Of a stretch of 64,000 nucleotides of DNA, positions 40,596 through 50,016 are shown one piece after another. Both the position numbers and the translations under genes were made by a program. Below the pieces are notes generated by a model. That model was not told the origin of the DNA. It searched no databases and saw nothing but the letters and a program-made list of their open reading frames with translations. The stretch is from positions 1-64,000 of the forward strand of contig CABQHT010000002.1 of the NCBI GenBank assembly GCA_902464035.1. Reading direction: 5' to 3'. This stretch comes from an uncultured Collinsella sp. Its GTDB lineage: Bacteria > Actinomycetota > Coriobacteriia > Coriobacteriales > Coriobacteriaceae. Each line of letters opens with the position of its first letter. Position 1 is the first letter of the stretch.

Positions 40596-42350
40596 GTGGC
40601 CGACCAGGACATCAAGATGCTCATCGAGCGCATTATGGCCGAGGCCCGGACCCATCAGTCCGCCCGCTTCTCAAACGAAACCTACGCAGACGAGCCGATT
40701 CTCAAAACCGGCCGACAGATGCAGAATTTCCTCCCCGACCAGTACCGTAAAATGCGCGAGATATCGCGCTGGCAGGATGACCCCAAGGGCGGTGCGGGCC
40801 GCTGGCTTTCGGAAGCCGAGCTTTTTTACCGCCAGGGCCTGCTGATGGCCGACTTTGAGGACGACTGTCCCTACAACGGCACCTTTAAGTCGTACTTTCC
40901 CACCTACAACGCCATGAGCGACCGGCAACTGCGCGGCTACTTTACCTGGCGTGCCCAAGTGCGCCGCGGAACCGTCGAGGAAACGTCTACGTCCTTTGCC
41001 TTTCTGTATCTCTATGAGCTGATCTGCGGCATTGGCGTAGATAATCCACTCGATGGTTTTAACAAGATCAAGGCTTTTTGGGATGTCTATCGCGCCTTCG
41101 AGCCCGGCATCGACCGGTTTGCGCGCGTGTGGCTGCAAGATTACGCCGTGTTCCACGGGCTCGACCCCAAGCTGCTTCGCGACTCTAAAACCGTCATGTT
41201 CGATAACGCCCTTATCGAACTGCGGCGCGCGGCACGAGACCTTGTACCGGCACCGTCCGGCCAGACCCCTAAGCGTCGCAAAACCTCCGAGCCCACGCTC
41301 CCCCTTCCGCCCGATGAGGTGCGCGAGGAGCGACTCATGGCCGCCATCAACGCCCTCTCCACGTACAACCTAAGTAGCTCGCGGCTCGACCGCAGCCACC
41401 ACCGCGATCTGCGCCACGTGGCGTGCGCCGTGTATGTCCGCATGGTGCGCTACTATGACACGCACCGAAAGACCGGCATCGTGGCAAGTTTATTTGGGGA
41501 GGAGACGGCCATGCCCTACACCATGTTTGCCTCGGCCGTATTCTTTGCGCCCGAGCGCCACGAGGACTGCGAATACCGTCTGGACCCCATCCATATCTAC
41601 CGTTGCCAAAACGGTTTTTGGGAATGCATGCGGATTCACGGCAGCAGACAAAAGAGCAGCAAACTTGGCGAGATGATGCGCGCCTGCGACCAACGCCTGC
41701 ACCTAGCCCTGGACCCTGCCCATCCCCTTAAGGAAGAAAAGGTCCCCAAATATCTGGCCAAGATTATCGATGACGAGATTGTGGCATGGCTTTCGTGGGA
41801 CGCCGCACACCAGCCCGTCAAGATCGATATCGATTTGAGCCAGCTGGGGCACATTCGGAGCGCTGCCGCACAAACGCGCGAAGCGCTTTTGATCGACGAG
41901 GAACGCGAGGACGGCGCGTCCGCAGAAGCCGAGGCAGCGGACTCAGGGCAACCGGAAGCCGAGCCCGTAGCCGACGCGACGGTCGAGGCGGTCGCGGCGG
42001 CCGCAGGGCAGGACGAGTCCGACGAGCCGACCATATCCACCGAACAGTTTGGTGTCGTGGCACCGCTTCTCGCGCCGACGCCCGCGTTCGCAGCTGCTGC
42101 GCCCGCTGACGCCACGAACGAACTCGCGCCCGCCGCAGACGCCTATCTCCGCGCGCTGCTCGAGCACAACGCAGTACAGGCGGAATCGGCGGTAGTGCAA
42201 TCGGAGCAGAGCGAGGACATGCTCGTCGATACCATCAACGAGGCGCTCTTTGACCTGGTGGGCGACACCGTAATTGAATTTAGCGCGGCAGGGCCGCAGA
42301 TTATCGAGGACTATGAAGCAGACGTGAGAGGATACCTAGACCATGAGTGA
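40596..42350 (+). CDS. TerB-N/TerB-C domain protein (first gene of BrxD/helicase triad)
   Basis: A 584-residue protein. The N-terminal 260 residues match the TerB-N pattern: DQYRKMREISRW, FYRQGLLMADFEDDC, YFPTYNAMSDRQLRGYFTWR, then FAFLYLYELICGIG. Later parts (residues 260-430) are helical and fit the conserved companion region. A low-complexity Ala/Glu-rich segment (residues 430-530) leads to a short C-terminal TerB-C-like end (INEALFDLVGDTVIEF). TerB-family domains occur in tellurite-resistance and stress or conflict operons. The GTG start at 40596 has GAGGAGGAG upstream. The 3' end overlaps brxD by eight bases. Confidence 0.8.
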   Translation: MADQDIKMLIERIMAEARTHQSARFSNETYADEPILKTGRQMQNFLPDQYRKMREISRWQDDPKGGAGRWLSEAELFYRQGLLMADFEDDCPYNGTFKSYFPTYNAMSDRQLRGYFTWRAQVRRGTVEETSTSFAFLYLYELICGIGVDNPLDGFNKIKAFWDVYRAFEPGIDRFARVWLQDYAVFHGLDPKLLRDSKTVMFDNALIELRRAARDLVPAPSGQTPKRRKTSEPTLPLPPDEVREERLMAAINALSTYNLSSSRLDRSHHRDLRHVACAVYVRMVRYYDTHRKTGIVASLFGEETAMPYTMFASAVFFAPERHEDCEYRLDPIHIYRCQNGFWECMRIHGSRQKSSKLGEMMRACDQRLHLALDPAHPLKEEKVPKYLAKIIDDEIVAWLSWDAAHQPVKIDIDLSQLGHIRSAAAQTREALLIDEEREDGASAEAEAADSGQPEAEPVADATVEAVAAAAGQDESDEPTISTEQFGVVAPLLAPTPAFAAAAPADATNELAPAADAYLRALLEHNAVQAESAVVQSEQSEDMLVDTINEALFDLVGDTVIEFSAAGPQIIEDYEADVRGYLDHE

Positions 42351-43647
42351 TACCGCATCCGCAGCACCTCGCGTGCCCAAGCGCGTCGCTGCCGTCATTC
42401 TCAACTCGCTCAAGGGCGGCGTGGTCCCGCGCATCGGCCTTCCTTACATCACCGTAGGGCGTGAGGTCGAGATCCGCGCCCTGCTCACCGATCTGAGTCT
42501 CATCGCCGACGGTGGCGCGAGCTTCCGCTTTCTGGTCGGTCGTTACGGCGCCGGCAAGAGCTTTTTGCTCCAGACTATCCGCACGCACGCCATGGGCGAG
42601 GGATTCGTCGTCGCTGATGCCGACCTGTCGCCCGAGCGCCGCCTGCAGGGCGGTCAGGGACAGGGCCTTGCCACCTACCGCGAGCTCATCCGCAATATAT
42701 CGACCAAGACGCGCCCCGAGGGCGGTGCGCTCAACCTTATTCTGGATCGCTGGGTCGCCTCGTGTGTCGACGTCGACGAGTCTGTCGTCAATGCCCAACT
42801 GGCCCCGCTCGAGGAGATGGTCCACGGCTTCGACTTCACCCGCATGCTTCGCCGCTATCGCATGGCCGCATCCGGGGGCGACGAAGAGACCATGAGCCGC
42901 GTGACCAAATGGATTCGCGGCGAATACCGCACCAAGAGCGAGGCGCGCGCCGAGCTGGGCTCCTCGACCATCATCAGCGATGACGACTGGTACGACTACG
43001 TTAAGCTCATTGCGCGCTTTTTGGTTTGCAGTGGCTACAAGGGCATGCTGGTGCTCATCGACGAGCTCGTGAATCTGTATAAGATTCCCAACGCCATCAC
43101 GCGCCAATACAACTACGAGAAGATCCTGACTATGTACAACGACACGCTCCAGGGCAAGGCGCAGTACCTGGGCATGATCATGGGCGGCACGCCAACCTCC
43201 ATCGAAGACCGCCGCCGCGGCGTGTTCTCCTACGAGGCCCTGCGCAGCCGACTCGCTCAGGGCCGCTTTGCGCGCGAAGACCTTAAGGACATGCTCGCGC
43301 CCATCATCCGCCTGCAGCCACTCACCTACGAGGAGCTACTGGTGCTCATCGAAAAACTCATGCAAATTCACGCCGGCTACTTTGGCTGGACGCCCACGCT
43401 TACCGAGAACGACTTGGTGGACTTCCTCAAGATCGAGTTCGGTCGTGTGGGAGCCGACACGCACCTAACACCGCGTGAGGTTATTCGCGACTTTATCGAG
43501 CTGCTCGATATCCTGTGCCAGAACCCCGACGCCAACGTAGCCGAGCTGCTGCAAAGCGTCGGCGGCGACGCGCTGGCGCCGGCAGCAGCAACAGGCGACA
43601 CCGGCACCGCAAGCGGTGAGCGTAACTTCGCCGAGTTCACCATCTAA
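42343..43647 (+). CDS. brxD: BrxD-like P-loop ATPase (DUF2791)
   Basis: A 434-residue AAA/ORC-like ATPase with Walker A GRYGAGKS at residues 66-73 and a Walker B region MLVLIDELVNLYK near 230-245. GGTPTSIEDRRRGVFSYEALRSRL near 285 corresponds to sensor-like conserved text of the BrxC/BrxD family. BrxD belongs to type 2 BREX phage defence, but it also appears in stand-alone gene triads. Overlap with the TerB gene and closeness to the helicase gene indicate one complex or pathway. No pglX, pglZ or methyltransferase gene lies in the window. Confidence 0.85.
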   Translation: MSDTASAAPRVPKRVAAVILNSLKGGVVPRIGLPYITVGREVEIRALLTDLSLIADGGASFRFLVGRYGAGKSFLLQTIRTHAMGEGFVVADADLSPERRLQGGQGQGLATYRELIRNISTKTRPEGGALNLILDRWVASCVDVDESVVNAQLAPLEEMVHGFDFTRMLRRYRMAASGGDEETMSRVTKWIRGEYRTKSEARAELGSSTIISDDDWYDYVKLIARFLVCSGYKGMLVLIDELVNLYKIPNAITRQYNYEKILTMYNDTLQGKAQYLGMIMGGTPTSIEDRRRGVFSYEALRSRLAQGRFAREDLKDMLAPIIRLQPLTYEELLVLIEKLMQIHAGYFGWTPTLTENDLVDFLKIEFGRVGADTHLTPREVIRDFIELLDILCQNPDANVAELLQSVGGDALAPAAATGDTGTASGERNFAEFTI

Positions 43648-43684
43648 CCTACCAAAAAGGGACAGGTTTATTTTGGCAGGTTTT
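43646..43684 (+). terminator. Hairpin with T-tract between brxD and helicase gene
   Basis: AACCTACCAAAA (43646-43657) pairs with TTTTGGCAGGTT (43671-43682) with one mismatch, followed by TTATC. It starts inside the brxD stop region. It could attenuate transcription into the helicase gene. The phrase looks like a dispersed intergenic repeat. Confidence 0.45.
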
Positions 43685-43763
43685 ATCTGGGCAAACGTTG
43701 AAGCAGTAATGCAGCAAGCCGTTGCCAGCCGCGTTGAGAGATTCGTTGTTGAAAGGAGGCCCC

Positions 43764-46208
43764 GTGAACGCCTTTGACCGCTATGCCCCGTTTATCCAAG
43801 ACTTCATCTACTCCCACGATTGGGAGAGCTTGCGCTCTATCCAGGTTGCGGCGGCAGATGCCATCTTCAACACGCAGGACAATGTGCTCCTGACGGCATC
43901 AACGGCTTCCGGCAAAACCGAGGCGGCCTTCTTTCCCATCCTGACCGAGTTTTGGGAGAACCCGCCCGCAAGCGTGGGCGCCCTCTACATTGGCCCCCTC
44001 AAGGCGCTCATCAACGACCAATTCGTCCGCCTCAACGACCTATGCGAAGAAGCCGATATCCCCGTCTGGCACTGGCATGGCGATGTCTCGCAATCACACA
44101 AGGCCAAACTCATCAAAAAACCGAGCGGCATCCTACAGATTACGCCCGAGTCGCTCGAGGCGCTCCTGATCCATAAACACATGGCGATCCCGCGCATGTT
44201 TTGCGACCTGCGCTACGTCGTCATCGACGAGGTCCACTCGCTCATGCGCGGCGACCGTGGCGGGCAGACGCTCTGCCTTATCGAGCGACTCTCGCGCATG
44301 GCCGGCGTACAGCCTCGCCGCATTGGCCTTTCGGCTACCATCGGCGACCCCGAGCGCACGGGCGCTTTTCTCTCACAGGGAACGGGACGCGACTGCGTTA
44401 TCCCCCGCTTTGAAGAACCGCGCCGCGTGTGGCGCATCTCCATGGAGCACTTCTACAACTCGGGTCCCCAGGCACAGCAGCGGGGATTCATGGGCACAGG
44501 TCCACAGGAAGCTGAGGTACTCGCATGCGAGCGCATTGAGACGGCGGTGCCCGCGGCGCTGCCCGCATCCGGACAAGACATGTGCCACAGCGGACAGCTT
44601 GCACATGAAGAACGCCGTCAACGTCGCGAGCAGGCGCGGGGCAAGGCCGCTCCCAAAGACCGTCGCACTTCCTCGGCCCCCGAGGGCGAAGTCGACATCC
44701 CACGAGCGACCGAGCAGGCGCTTCTCAACCCCACCGACACGGCGCCCGACAACGCCGACCCCGGTATGGGCTATATCTTTGAGCATACGCGCGGCCGCAA
44801 GTGCCTGGTCTTTGCCAACTCGCGCGAGGAGGCAGAGGCCGTGTGCTCCATGCTGCGCAGCTACTGCGAGAGCCGGCACGAGCCCGACCGCTTTCTCATC
44901 CATCACGGCAATCTTTCGGCATCGCTACGCGAGACGGCCGAGGAGCTCATGCGCGACGAGGAGCAGACGCAGACAACCGTCACCACCTCTACGTTGGAGC
45001 TCGGTATCGATATCGGCCGCCTGGAGCGTGCATTTCAGATCGATGCGCCGTTTACCGTCAGCTCCTTTTTGCAGCGCATGGGGCGCACAGGCCGTCGCGA
45101 TCTTCCGCCCGAGATGTGGTTTGTCATGCGTGAGGAAGAACCCGAGCCGCGCACGATGATGCCCGAAACCATTCCCTGGAAGCTCCTGCAGGGTATCGCG
45201 CTCGTACAACTCTATCGCGAGGAAAAGTGGGTCGAGCCGCCCGAGCTCGATCGTCTCCCCTACAGCCTGCTCTATCACCAGACTATGTCGACCCTCGCCA
45301 GCACCGGCGAGCTCACGCCGGCCGAACTTGCCCAACGCGTGCTCACGCTCAGCTATTTCCACCGTGTCTCGGCAGACGATTACCGTGTGCTGCTACATCA
45401 CCTCATTAAGATCGACCATATCCAGGTCACCGAGGGCGGTGGGCTCATCGTGGGCCTCGCGGGCGAGCGCGTCATCAACAACTTTAAGTTCTACGCCGTG
45501 TTCCAGGAAAACGAGGAGTTTACCGTTCGCAGCGAATCGGCCGAGCTGGGCACGATCGTTAATCCGCCCCCGCCCGGTGAGCGCATCGCCATCGCCGGAC
45601 ACTGCTGGATTGTCGAGGAAGTGGACTGGAAGCGCCACACTGTCTTTGCCACGCAGGTCAAGGGCCGTGTGCCGGCCTACTTTGGCGACTGCCCTGGAGA
45701 CATTAACACGCATGTGCTCGAGCGCATGCGCCAAGCGCTCACTGAGCACGCAACATATCCGTACCTTATGGGTAACGCACGGGCTCGTTTGGCGCAGGCT
45801 CGTCATACCGCCGAGATTTCGGGCGCGGGAACTAAACCGCTCATCAACCTGGGCGGCGATACCTGGGTGCTCTTCCCCTGGTTGGGCAGCTACGCCTTCC
45901 TAGCACTCGAGCGCATGCTTAAAATCAAATGCGCCGCTGAGCTGGGCCTTCGCGGGCTCGATCCGTCACGCCCGTACTTTATGCAGTTTAAGATGAAGGC
46001 CGACGAGGAGACGTTCTTTGAGGTGCTCGCCGCCGAGGCCGAGAAGGACTTCGATCCCATCGAGCTCGTCTATCCTGGCGAGGTGCCTTACTTTGACCGC
46101 TACGACGAGTTTGTTCCCGAAGAGCTCGTGTGCAAGGGCTTTGCCGAAGGCGTGCTCGACATCGAGGGTATGAAGCAGCGTGTCCGCAGCTGGCGCGACC
46201 ACGCCTAA
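43764..46208 (+). CDS. Lhr/BrxHI-like DEAD/DEAH-box helicase
   Basis: An 814-residue superfamily 2 helicase. Motif I ASTASGKT is at residues 45-52, DEVH motif II in VVIDEVHSL, motif III in IGLSATIGDP, and motif VI in LQRMGRTGRR. A charged insertion rich in Arg and Glu lies between the two RecA-like domains (HEERRQRREQARGKAAPKDRR). The C-terminal 300 residues match the long tail of Lhr-like helicases of BREX type 2 (BrxHI). GTG 43764 follows AAAGGAGG four bases upstream; an earlier in-frame start adds 14 residues. It is the third gene of the TerB-BrxD-helicase set, separated by 116 bases. Confidence 0.86.
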   Translation: MNAFDRYAPFIQDFIYSHDWESLRSIQVAAADAIFNTQDNVLLTASTASGKTEAAFFPILTEFWENPPASVGALYIGPLKALINDQFVRLNDLCEEADIPVWHWHGDVSQSHKAKLIKKPSGILQITPESLEALLIHKHMAIPRMFCDLRYVVIDEVHSLMRGDRGGQTLCLIERLSRMAGVQPRRIGLSATIGDPERTGAFLSQGTGRDCVIPRFEEPRRVWRISMEHFYNSGPQAQQRGFMGTGPQEAEVLACERIETAVPAALPASGQDMCHSGQLAHEERRQRREQARGKAAPKDRRTSSAPEGEVDIPRATEQALLNPTDTAPDNADPGMGYIFEHTRGRKCLVFANSREEAEAVCSMLRSYCESRHEPDRFLIHHGNLSASLRETAEELMRDEEQTQTTVTTSTLELGIDIGRLERAFQIDAPFTVSSFLQRMGRTGRRDLPPEMWFVMREEEPEPRTMMPETIPWKLLQGIALVQLYREEKWVEPPELDRLPYSLLYHQTMSTLASTGELTPAELAQRVLTLSYFHRVSADDYRVLLHHLIKIDHIQVTEGGGLIVGLAGERVINNFKFYAVFQENEEFTVRSESAELGTIVNPPPPGERIAIAGHCWIVEEVDWKRHTVFATQVKGRVPAYFGDCPGDINTHVLERMRQALTEHATYPYLMGNARARLAQARHTAEISGAGTKPLINLGGDTWVLFPWLGSYAFLALERMLKIKCAAELGLRGLDPSRPYFMQFKMKADEETFFEVLAAEAEKDFDPIELVYPGEVPYFDRYDEFVPEELVCKGFAEGVLDIEGMKQRVRSWRDHA

Positions 46209-46235
46209 GACCAGTCTTTTTTGGGACGGGGAGAC

Positions 46236-47114
46236 TTACTTGTCGTGAAGAACGGTGCCGAGGAAGTCAGCGTCAAAAGGCACGGCTTCGGCAAAGGCGT
46301 AGTCGCCGTCACTGGCGATGAGCAGGTAGTTTTCCTCGCCGCCGAACTCCGTATCGCCACATGGGACCACCCAGACGTGGGCGAATACCTCGAGCGCCGT
46401 GGCAGCGCAGTCGCGCAGGAACGTCACGTCGCTCCCCTCGTTTGCGCTCACGATATTGGCAACGTAAATACCCCCAGGGTTCAGGCTACCCCGCACCAAA
46501 CGCAACGCCTCAACCGTCGCCAGCTCGCGTACGGGCTCGGCACCGCCAAAGCAATCGCTCACGACCACGTCGTAGCGACGATGGCCCACGCTCGTCACAC
46601 CCAGATACGATCGAGCCTCGGCGGTAATCACCCGTAGGCGATCGCCCGCCGTGCGCTCCAGCTCGTCTAGGTAGAACCAGCGGCGGGCCAGACGCGTAAT
46701 CTCTCCGTCATACTCGATGACATCCATGCACAAGCCCTCGTGTGACATCAGAGCGAACTTAGGATAAGCAAACCCGCCGCCGCCCAGCATAAGCATGCGG
46801 TCGATACCGTGACCATAAGCGTCACGCATTGCGCCCTCGGCCTCAAAAACATCGTCAAACGCGCGATAGTATGCAAAGACCGGCTCCGCCCAACGCTCGC
46901 CAACGTAGCTCGCGCTTTGGTAGACGCCGCCTTGCACCAATACGCGGACTTCGTCGCCGCCCTCATCGTGCACGCGCTTCACACGTGCCAGCCCATTGCG
47001 GGTCCTCGCGACCTGCAGGCAGGCAGCACGAACAGCGACAGCGGCCGCACCAAGCGCCGCGGCTCCCAGAGCAACGCCGGCAACGACGCCGGCAGAAACA
47101 CTCGGCTTGTTCAT
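46236..47114 (-). CDS. Spermidine synthase-like methyltransferase-fold protein
   Basis: A 292-residue protein. It starts with a hydrophobic Ala/Gly-rich N-terminal helix (VVAGVALGAAALGAAAVAV), likely a membrane anchor. A Rossmann SAM-type fold follows, with the glycine loop LMLGGGGFAYPKF near residue 108, VIEYDGEITRLARRWF as the acidic second strand, and VVVSDCFGGAEPV near 185. The fold is that of the spermidine synthase family, but the aspartate-rich aminopropyltransferase signature is not complete, so polyamine synthesis is unproven. It directly follows elp3, with adjacent stop and start. Confidence 0.72.
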   Translation of the reverse strand: MNKPSVSAGVVAGVALGAAALGAAAVAVRAACLQVARTRNGLARVKRVHDEGGDEVRVLVQGGVYQSASYVGERWAEPVFAYYRAFDDVFEAEGAMRDAYGHGIDRMLMLGGGGFAYPKFALMSHEGLCMDVIEYDGEITRLARRWFYLDELERTAGDRLRVITAEARSYLGVTSVGHRRYDVVVSDCFGGAEPVRELATVEALRLVRGSLNPGGIYVANIVSANEGSDVTFLRDCAATALEVFAHVWVVPCGDTEFGGEENYLLIASDGDYAFAEAVPFDADFLGTVLHDK

Positions 47115-49019
47115 CTAGAGCTCCTTTTGCAGATAAAGGCCATGGTCATAAAATCCAAGATGGCGATAGTACTCGCGCGTACCGATCGCGCTGATCACGT
47201 TGATGCGCGCATAGCCCGCGTCCCGCGCCATCTGGCACGCACGCTCCACCAGCGACCGCCCCAGTCCATGATGCTGAGCCGCCTGGCCTTGATCTCCCAT
47301 GCGCGCCGCCATGCCGTACACGTGCACCTCGCGAATCATCGCCTCCTCCGGCCCCGTCGGCAGCTCGTCCGCGTGCGCGGCAACAAACGAACGGTCGGGC
47401 AGCGACAGGCGCAAAAAGCCGGCGATCTTGCCTTCGGGCGTCACCCACTGCAAAAAGCGTTCACGCGTCACCGGCGTCTCGTAAGCGACTTCATCAAGAA
47501 ACAGTTCATCCAAGTCGGCACCCGCCGTGCTGATCTCGCGATAGCGAATCTCACGCACCGTCGCACCGTCACCCCGAGCAGCCAGGCGGTTCTCGACGAG
47601 CTGACGCAGGTTGGGCTTCTTGTTGCCCACCATGATGTCATCGGAACTAAAGTCGCGAATCATGCGGCTGATGCGGCAGAATGCCGGCGTCACCACGATG
47701 TCATCGGCCAGCACATCGAGCAGTTCTTCCTCGGTATAGGGGCGCCACACGCCGCGCTCGTAGCAGCCCACCAGGCGCGAGCCCTCGATGAGCGCACACG
47801 GGTAGACTTTGACCTCGTCGGGCATAAAGGCCCCCTCGGTCATAAAGCGCTCGTAGTCGCGCTTGTCCCCCTCGGGTGTGGCGCCCAGCAAGTTGAGCAT
47901 AAAATGCGCATGGATCTTAAAGCCAAACAGGCGCGCAAGCGAAAACGCCCGCTCAATCTGCGCCACCGAAATGCGACGCTCGTTGATATCGAGTAGATGC
48001 TGGTCAAGGCTTTGGATGCCCATCTGTATCTTGGTGCAGCCCAGGCGGCGGATGAGCGTAAGCGCCTGCGGCGTTACGGTATCGGGGCGCGTCTCGATAA
48101 CGAGTCCCACCACGCGATGCTTCGCCGTCTCGTTGATGCGCTGCTGACGCTCGAGCTCCTCCATCGTTGCCGTCTGCCACTCGGTGACCTCGCCCCACGG
48201 CGTACCGGGGCCGTACAGACGACGCACCGCGCGGTTATAGCCGACCACGGCAGCATCCACACGCTCCTGCTCGTCGGCAACGCCGGCAGCGAGCTTGGCC
48301 TCGTCTGTCGCAATGCCGGCAGCCCGATAGCACTCGCGGCGCTCTGTTACCACCGGCGGCAGGGCATCGGCGGGAGCGTCATCGAGCAGGCGCCCCGCCT
48401 CAGCACGGCTGATGCCCGGACGCGCCAACATGGGGTTTGCCGCCACGCCGGCGACGGCATCGTCATTGAGCGCACGGAAAAGCTCGGACATAAACCACGT
48501 CTGATACCCTTGCGGATAGTCGCTCCAGGTGCCACCGAGCACGATAAGCTCGATCTTGTCGATCGCATGCCCCATCTGCGAAAGTGCGGTCAGGCGAGCG
48601 CTCACCTGCAAATACGGGTCAAAGCAATTTTGTTCCGCACGGGCGCACGCCGGCTCGGCGTGCAGATAGCTTTTGGGCATGCGCAGATCGTTGGGGCAAA
48701 ACAGACAATCGCCCGAGCACGGCCACGGCTTGGTGATGACGGTAATGGTCGCCACGCCCGAAGCCGTGCGGCGCGGCTTCATGCGCAGCACCTGCAGCAG
48801 CTGACGCTCCAGCTCGGCATCGACATTCCATCCAGCCCAACGAGCCGGCTTCTCACGTTTAACCCGCTGGTAGAACGGCAGCAGACGGCGCTTGGCCAGA
48901 TCTCGTTTGTCGGCACCCTCACGGCGCGCCTCGGCATGTATCAGTTTGACGAGCGCCTTGTCGTCCACGGTCTCACCGCGACGCAGAGCCTCGAGTATGT
49001 TCAAAATAATCTGTTCCAT
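47115..49019 (-). CDS. elp3: Elp3-family tRNA U34 carboxymethyl-modifying radical SAM/GNAT enzyme
   Basis: A 634-residue enzyme. The radical SAM cluster is CSGDCLFC with Cys101, Cys105 and Cys108. LGGTWSDYPQGYQ and ETRPDTV lie in the TIM-barrel half, followed by KIQMGIQSLDQHLL and ARLFGFKIHAHFMLNLLGATPEGD. The C-terminal 130 residues are a GNAT acetyltransferase domain (EVHVYGMAARMG, GLGRSLVERACQMARDAGY, SAIGTREYYRHLGF). Elp3 makes 5-carboxymethyluridine at the wobble position of tRNA using acetyl-CoA. Bacterial homologues are mostly found in anaerobes and actinobacteria. ATG 49017-49019. A Trm9-like methyltransferase that could act next lies 2 kb away. Confidence 0.92.
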   Translation of the reverse strand: MEQIILNILEALRRGETVDDKALVKLIHAEARREGADKRDLAKRRLLPFYQRVKREKPARWAGWNVDAELERQLLQVLRMKPRRTASGVATITVITKPWPCSGDCLFCPNDLRMPKSYLHAEPACARAEQNCFDPYLQVSARLTALSQMGHAIDKIELIVLGGTWSDYPQGYQTWFMSELFRALNDDAVAGVAANPMLARPGISRAEAGRLLDDAPADALPPVVTERRECYRAAGIATDEAKLAAGVADEQERVDAAVVGYNRAVRRLYGPGTPWGEVTEWQTATMEELERQQRINETAKHRVVGLVIETRPDTVTPQALTLIRRLGCTKIQMGIQSLDQHLLDINERRISVAQIERAFSLARLFGFKIHAHFMLNLLGATPEGDKRDYERFMTEGAFMPDEVKVYPCALIEGSRLVGCYERGVWRPYTEEELLDVLADDIVVTPAFCRISRMIRDFSSDDIMVGNKKPNLRQLVENRLAARGDGATVREIRYREISTAGADLDELFLDEVAYETPVTRERFLQWVTPEGKIAGFLRLSLPDRSFVAAHADELPTGPEEAMIREVHVYGMAARMGDQGQAAQHHGLGRSLVERACQMARDAGYARINVISAIGTREYYRHLGFYDHGLYLQKEL

Positions 49020-49029
49020 GCCCCCATTG

Positions 49030-49069
49030 TAAAGGCAAAGGCGCCGGAGCCAGCCTCGGCCCCGACGCC
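49030..49069 (-). terminator. Probable terminator downstream of the DUF4097 gene
   Basis: GGCGCCGG (49040-49047) and CCGACGCC (49062-49069) pair on the minus strand with one G-U, followed by TTTGCCTTT on that strand. It separates the DUF4097 gene from elp3. Confidence 0.5.
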
Positions 49070-49116
49070 TCCATCAAAGAGCACGCCTATATACACCGGT
49101 CTCCGAAACCCGCACG

Positions 49117-50016
49117 TCACTCCGGATCAAACGACATGTCGCCCGAACCGACCTTAAAACGATACGTGGCAGACTTATCACCGTTGTCGAATTCAAGATT
49201 CAATATGGTCTCACCATCGTAGCCAAGCGGAAGGAAATCGCTCTCGAAGTCACCGCTGCCCACGGTGAGGCTCGCCTTAAAGCCCGTAGAGTTCGGAACC
49301 GATATCTCCACATCGCCCGAGCCCACGCTTACGTCCATCGACTTCGCGGGGGCCTGGTAGAGCTCGAACGTCACATCGCCCGAACCGACCTCGGCATTCA
49401 GGGTGTCGGTAACAGTGCCCGCGAACTCGATGTCTCCCGAGTCCAACGTCAGGTTGAAGTCATGACACGCAATGTCCGTGACCGCCAGATCGCCCGATCC
49501 TACATTCGCCGTAATGCCCACCATGTTATCGGCAACTTCACGCGGCAGTTCGACGGTAACCGTGCGGTCAATGGCGCGCTCGTCATCGCAATCGAACTGG
49601 CGGATCTTAAGCGTAGAGCCCTTGATCTCAGCCAGGTTCTGGGTCGCCGCATCGTAAGCAGTGGCTCCTTTTGCCACACGGCCGCTTTCGATAACACGCA
49701 CCGGTCCGCCGGAGACGTGTTTGACCTCGACCGTGCCCGACGTCACATCCAGGTCAAGCGATGTGAACGCGTCGGCATCAAACGTTTCGCTCGAAAGCTG
49801 CTGAGGCCGAGCAGAATAGTTGCCGCCATCCGAAATATCGTCATCGTCAACCTCATCATCCAGGCCAGACAAGCCGGATGCAAAATCGCTAAGGCCCCAT
49901 GGTCCATCGTAATGAATCAATGTCCGCGAAATACCAAAGACAAGCCCGATGATGAGCAAAAACGCTCCGACGCCAACGCCCAAACGCACCTTGGACTCAT
50001 GTGAGAGCTTCATCAT
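49117..50016 (-). CDS. DUF4097 beta-strand-repeat membrane protein
   Basis: A 299-residue protein. One transmembrane helix lies near residues 12-30, with an acidic stretch after it (DDEVDDDDISDGG). The extracytoplasmic region is built of short beta units in which VGSGD-type turns recur five or more times (ANVGSGDLAV, EVGSGDVTF, SVGSGDVEI, TVGSGDFES, KVGSGDMSF). This repeat is typical of DUF4097, which folds into a beta-helix-like stack. It overlaps the XRE regulator gene by four bases, so it is probably controlled with it. Role unknown; often linked to envelope stress sensing. Confidence 0.83.
   Translation of the reverse strand: MMKLSHESKVRLGVGVGAFLLIIGLVFGISRTLIHYDGPWGLSDFASGLSGLDDEVDDDDISDGGNYSARPQQLSSETFDADAFTSLDLDVTSGTVEVKHVSGGPVRVIESGRVAKGATAYDAATQNLAEIKGSTLKIRQFDCDDERAIDRTVTVELPREVADNMVGITANVGSGDLAVTDIACHDFNLTLDSGDIEFAGTVTDTLNAEVGSGDVTFELYQAPAKSMDVSVGSGDVEISVPNSTGFKASLTVGSGDFESDFLPLGYDGETILNLEFDNGDKSATYRFKVGSGDMSFDPE

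Noticed and set aside
49117..50016. Apparent DNA tandem repeat around VGSGD codons
   Set aside because: The repetition is at protein level in the DUF4097 beta-strand units; the DNA units are not regular.
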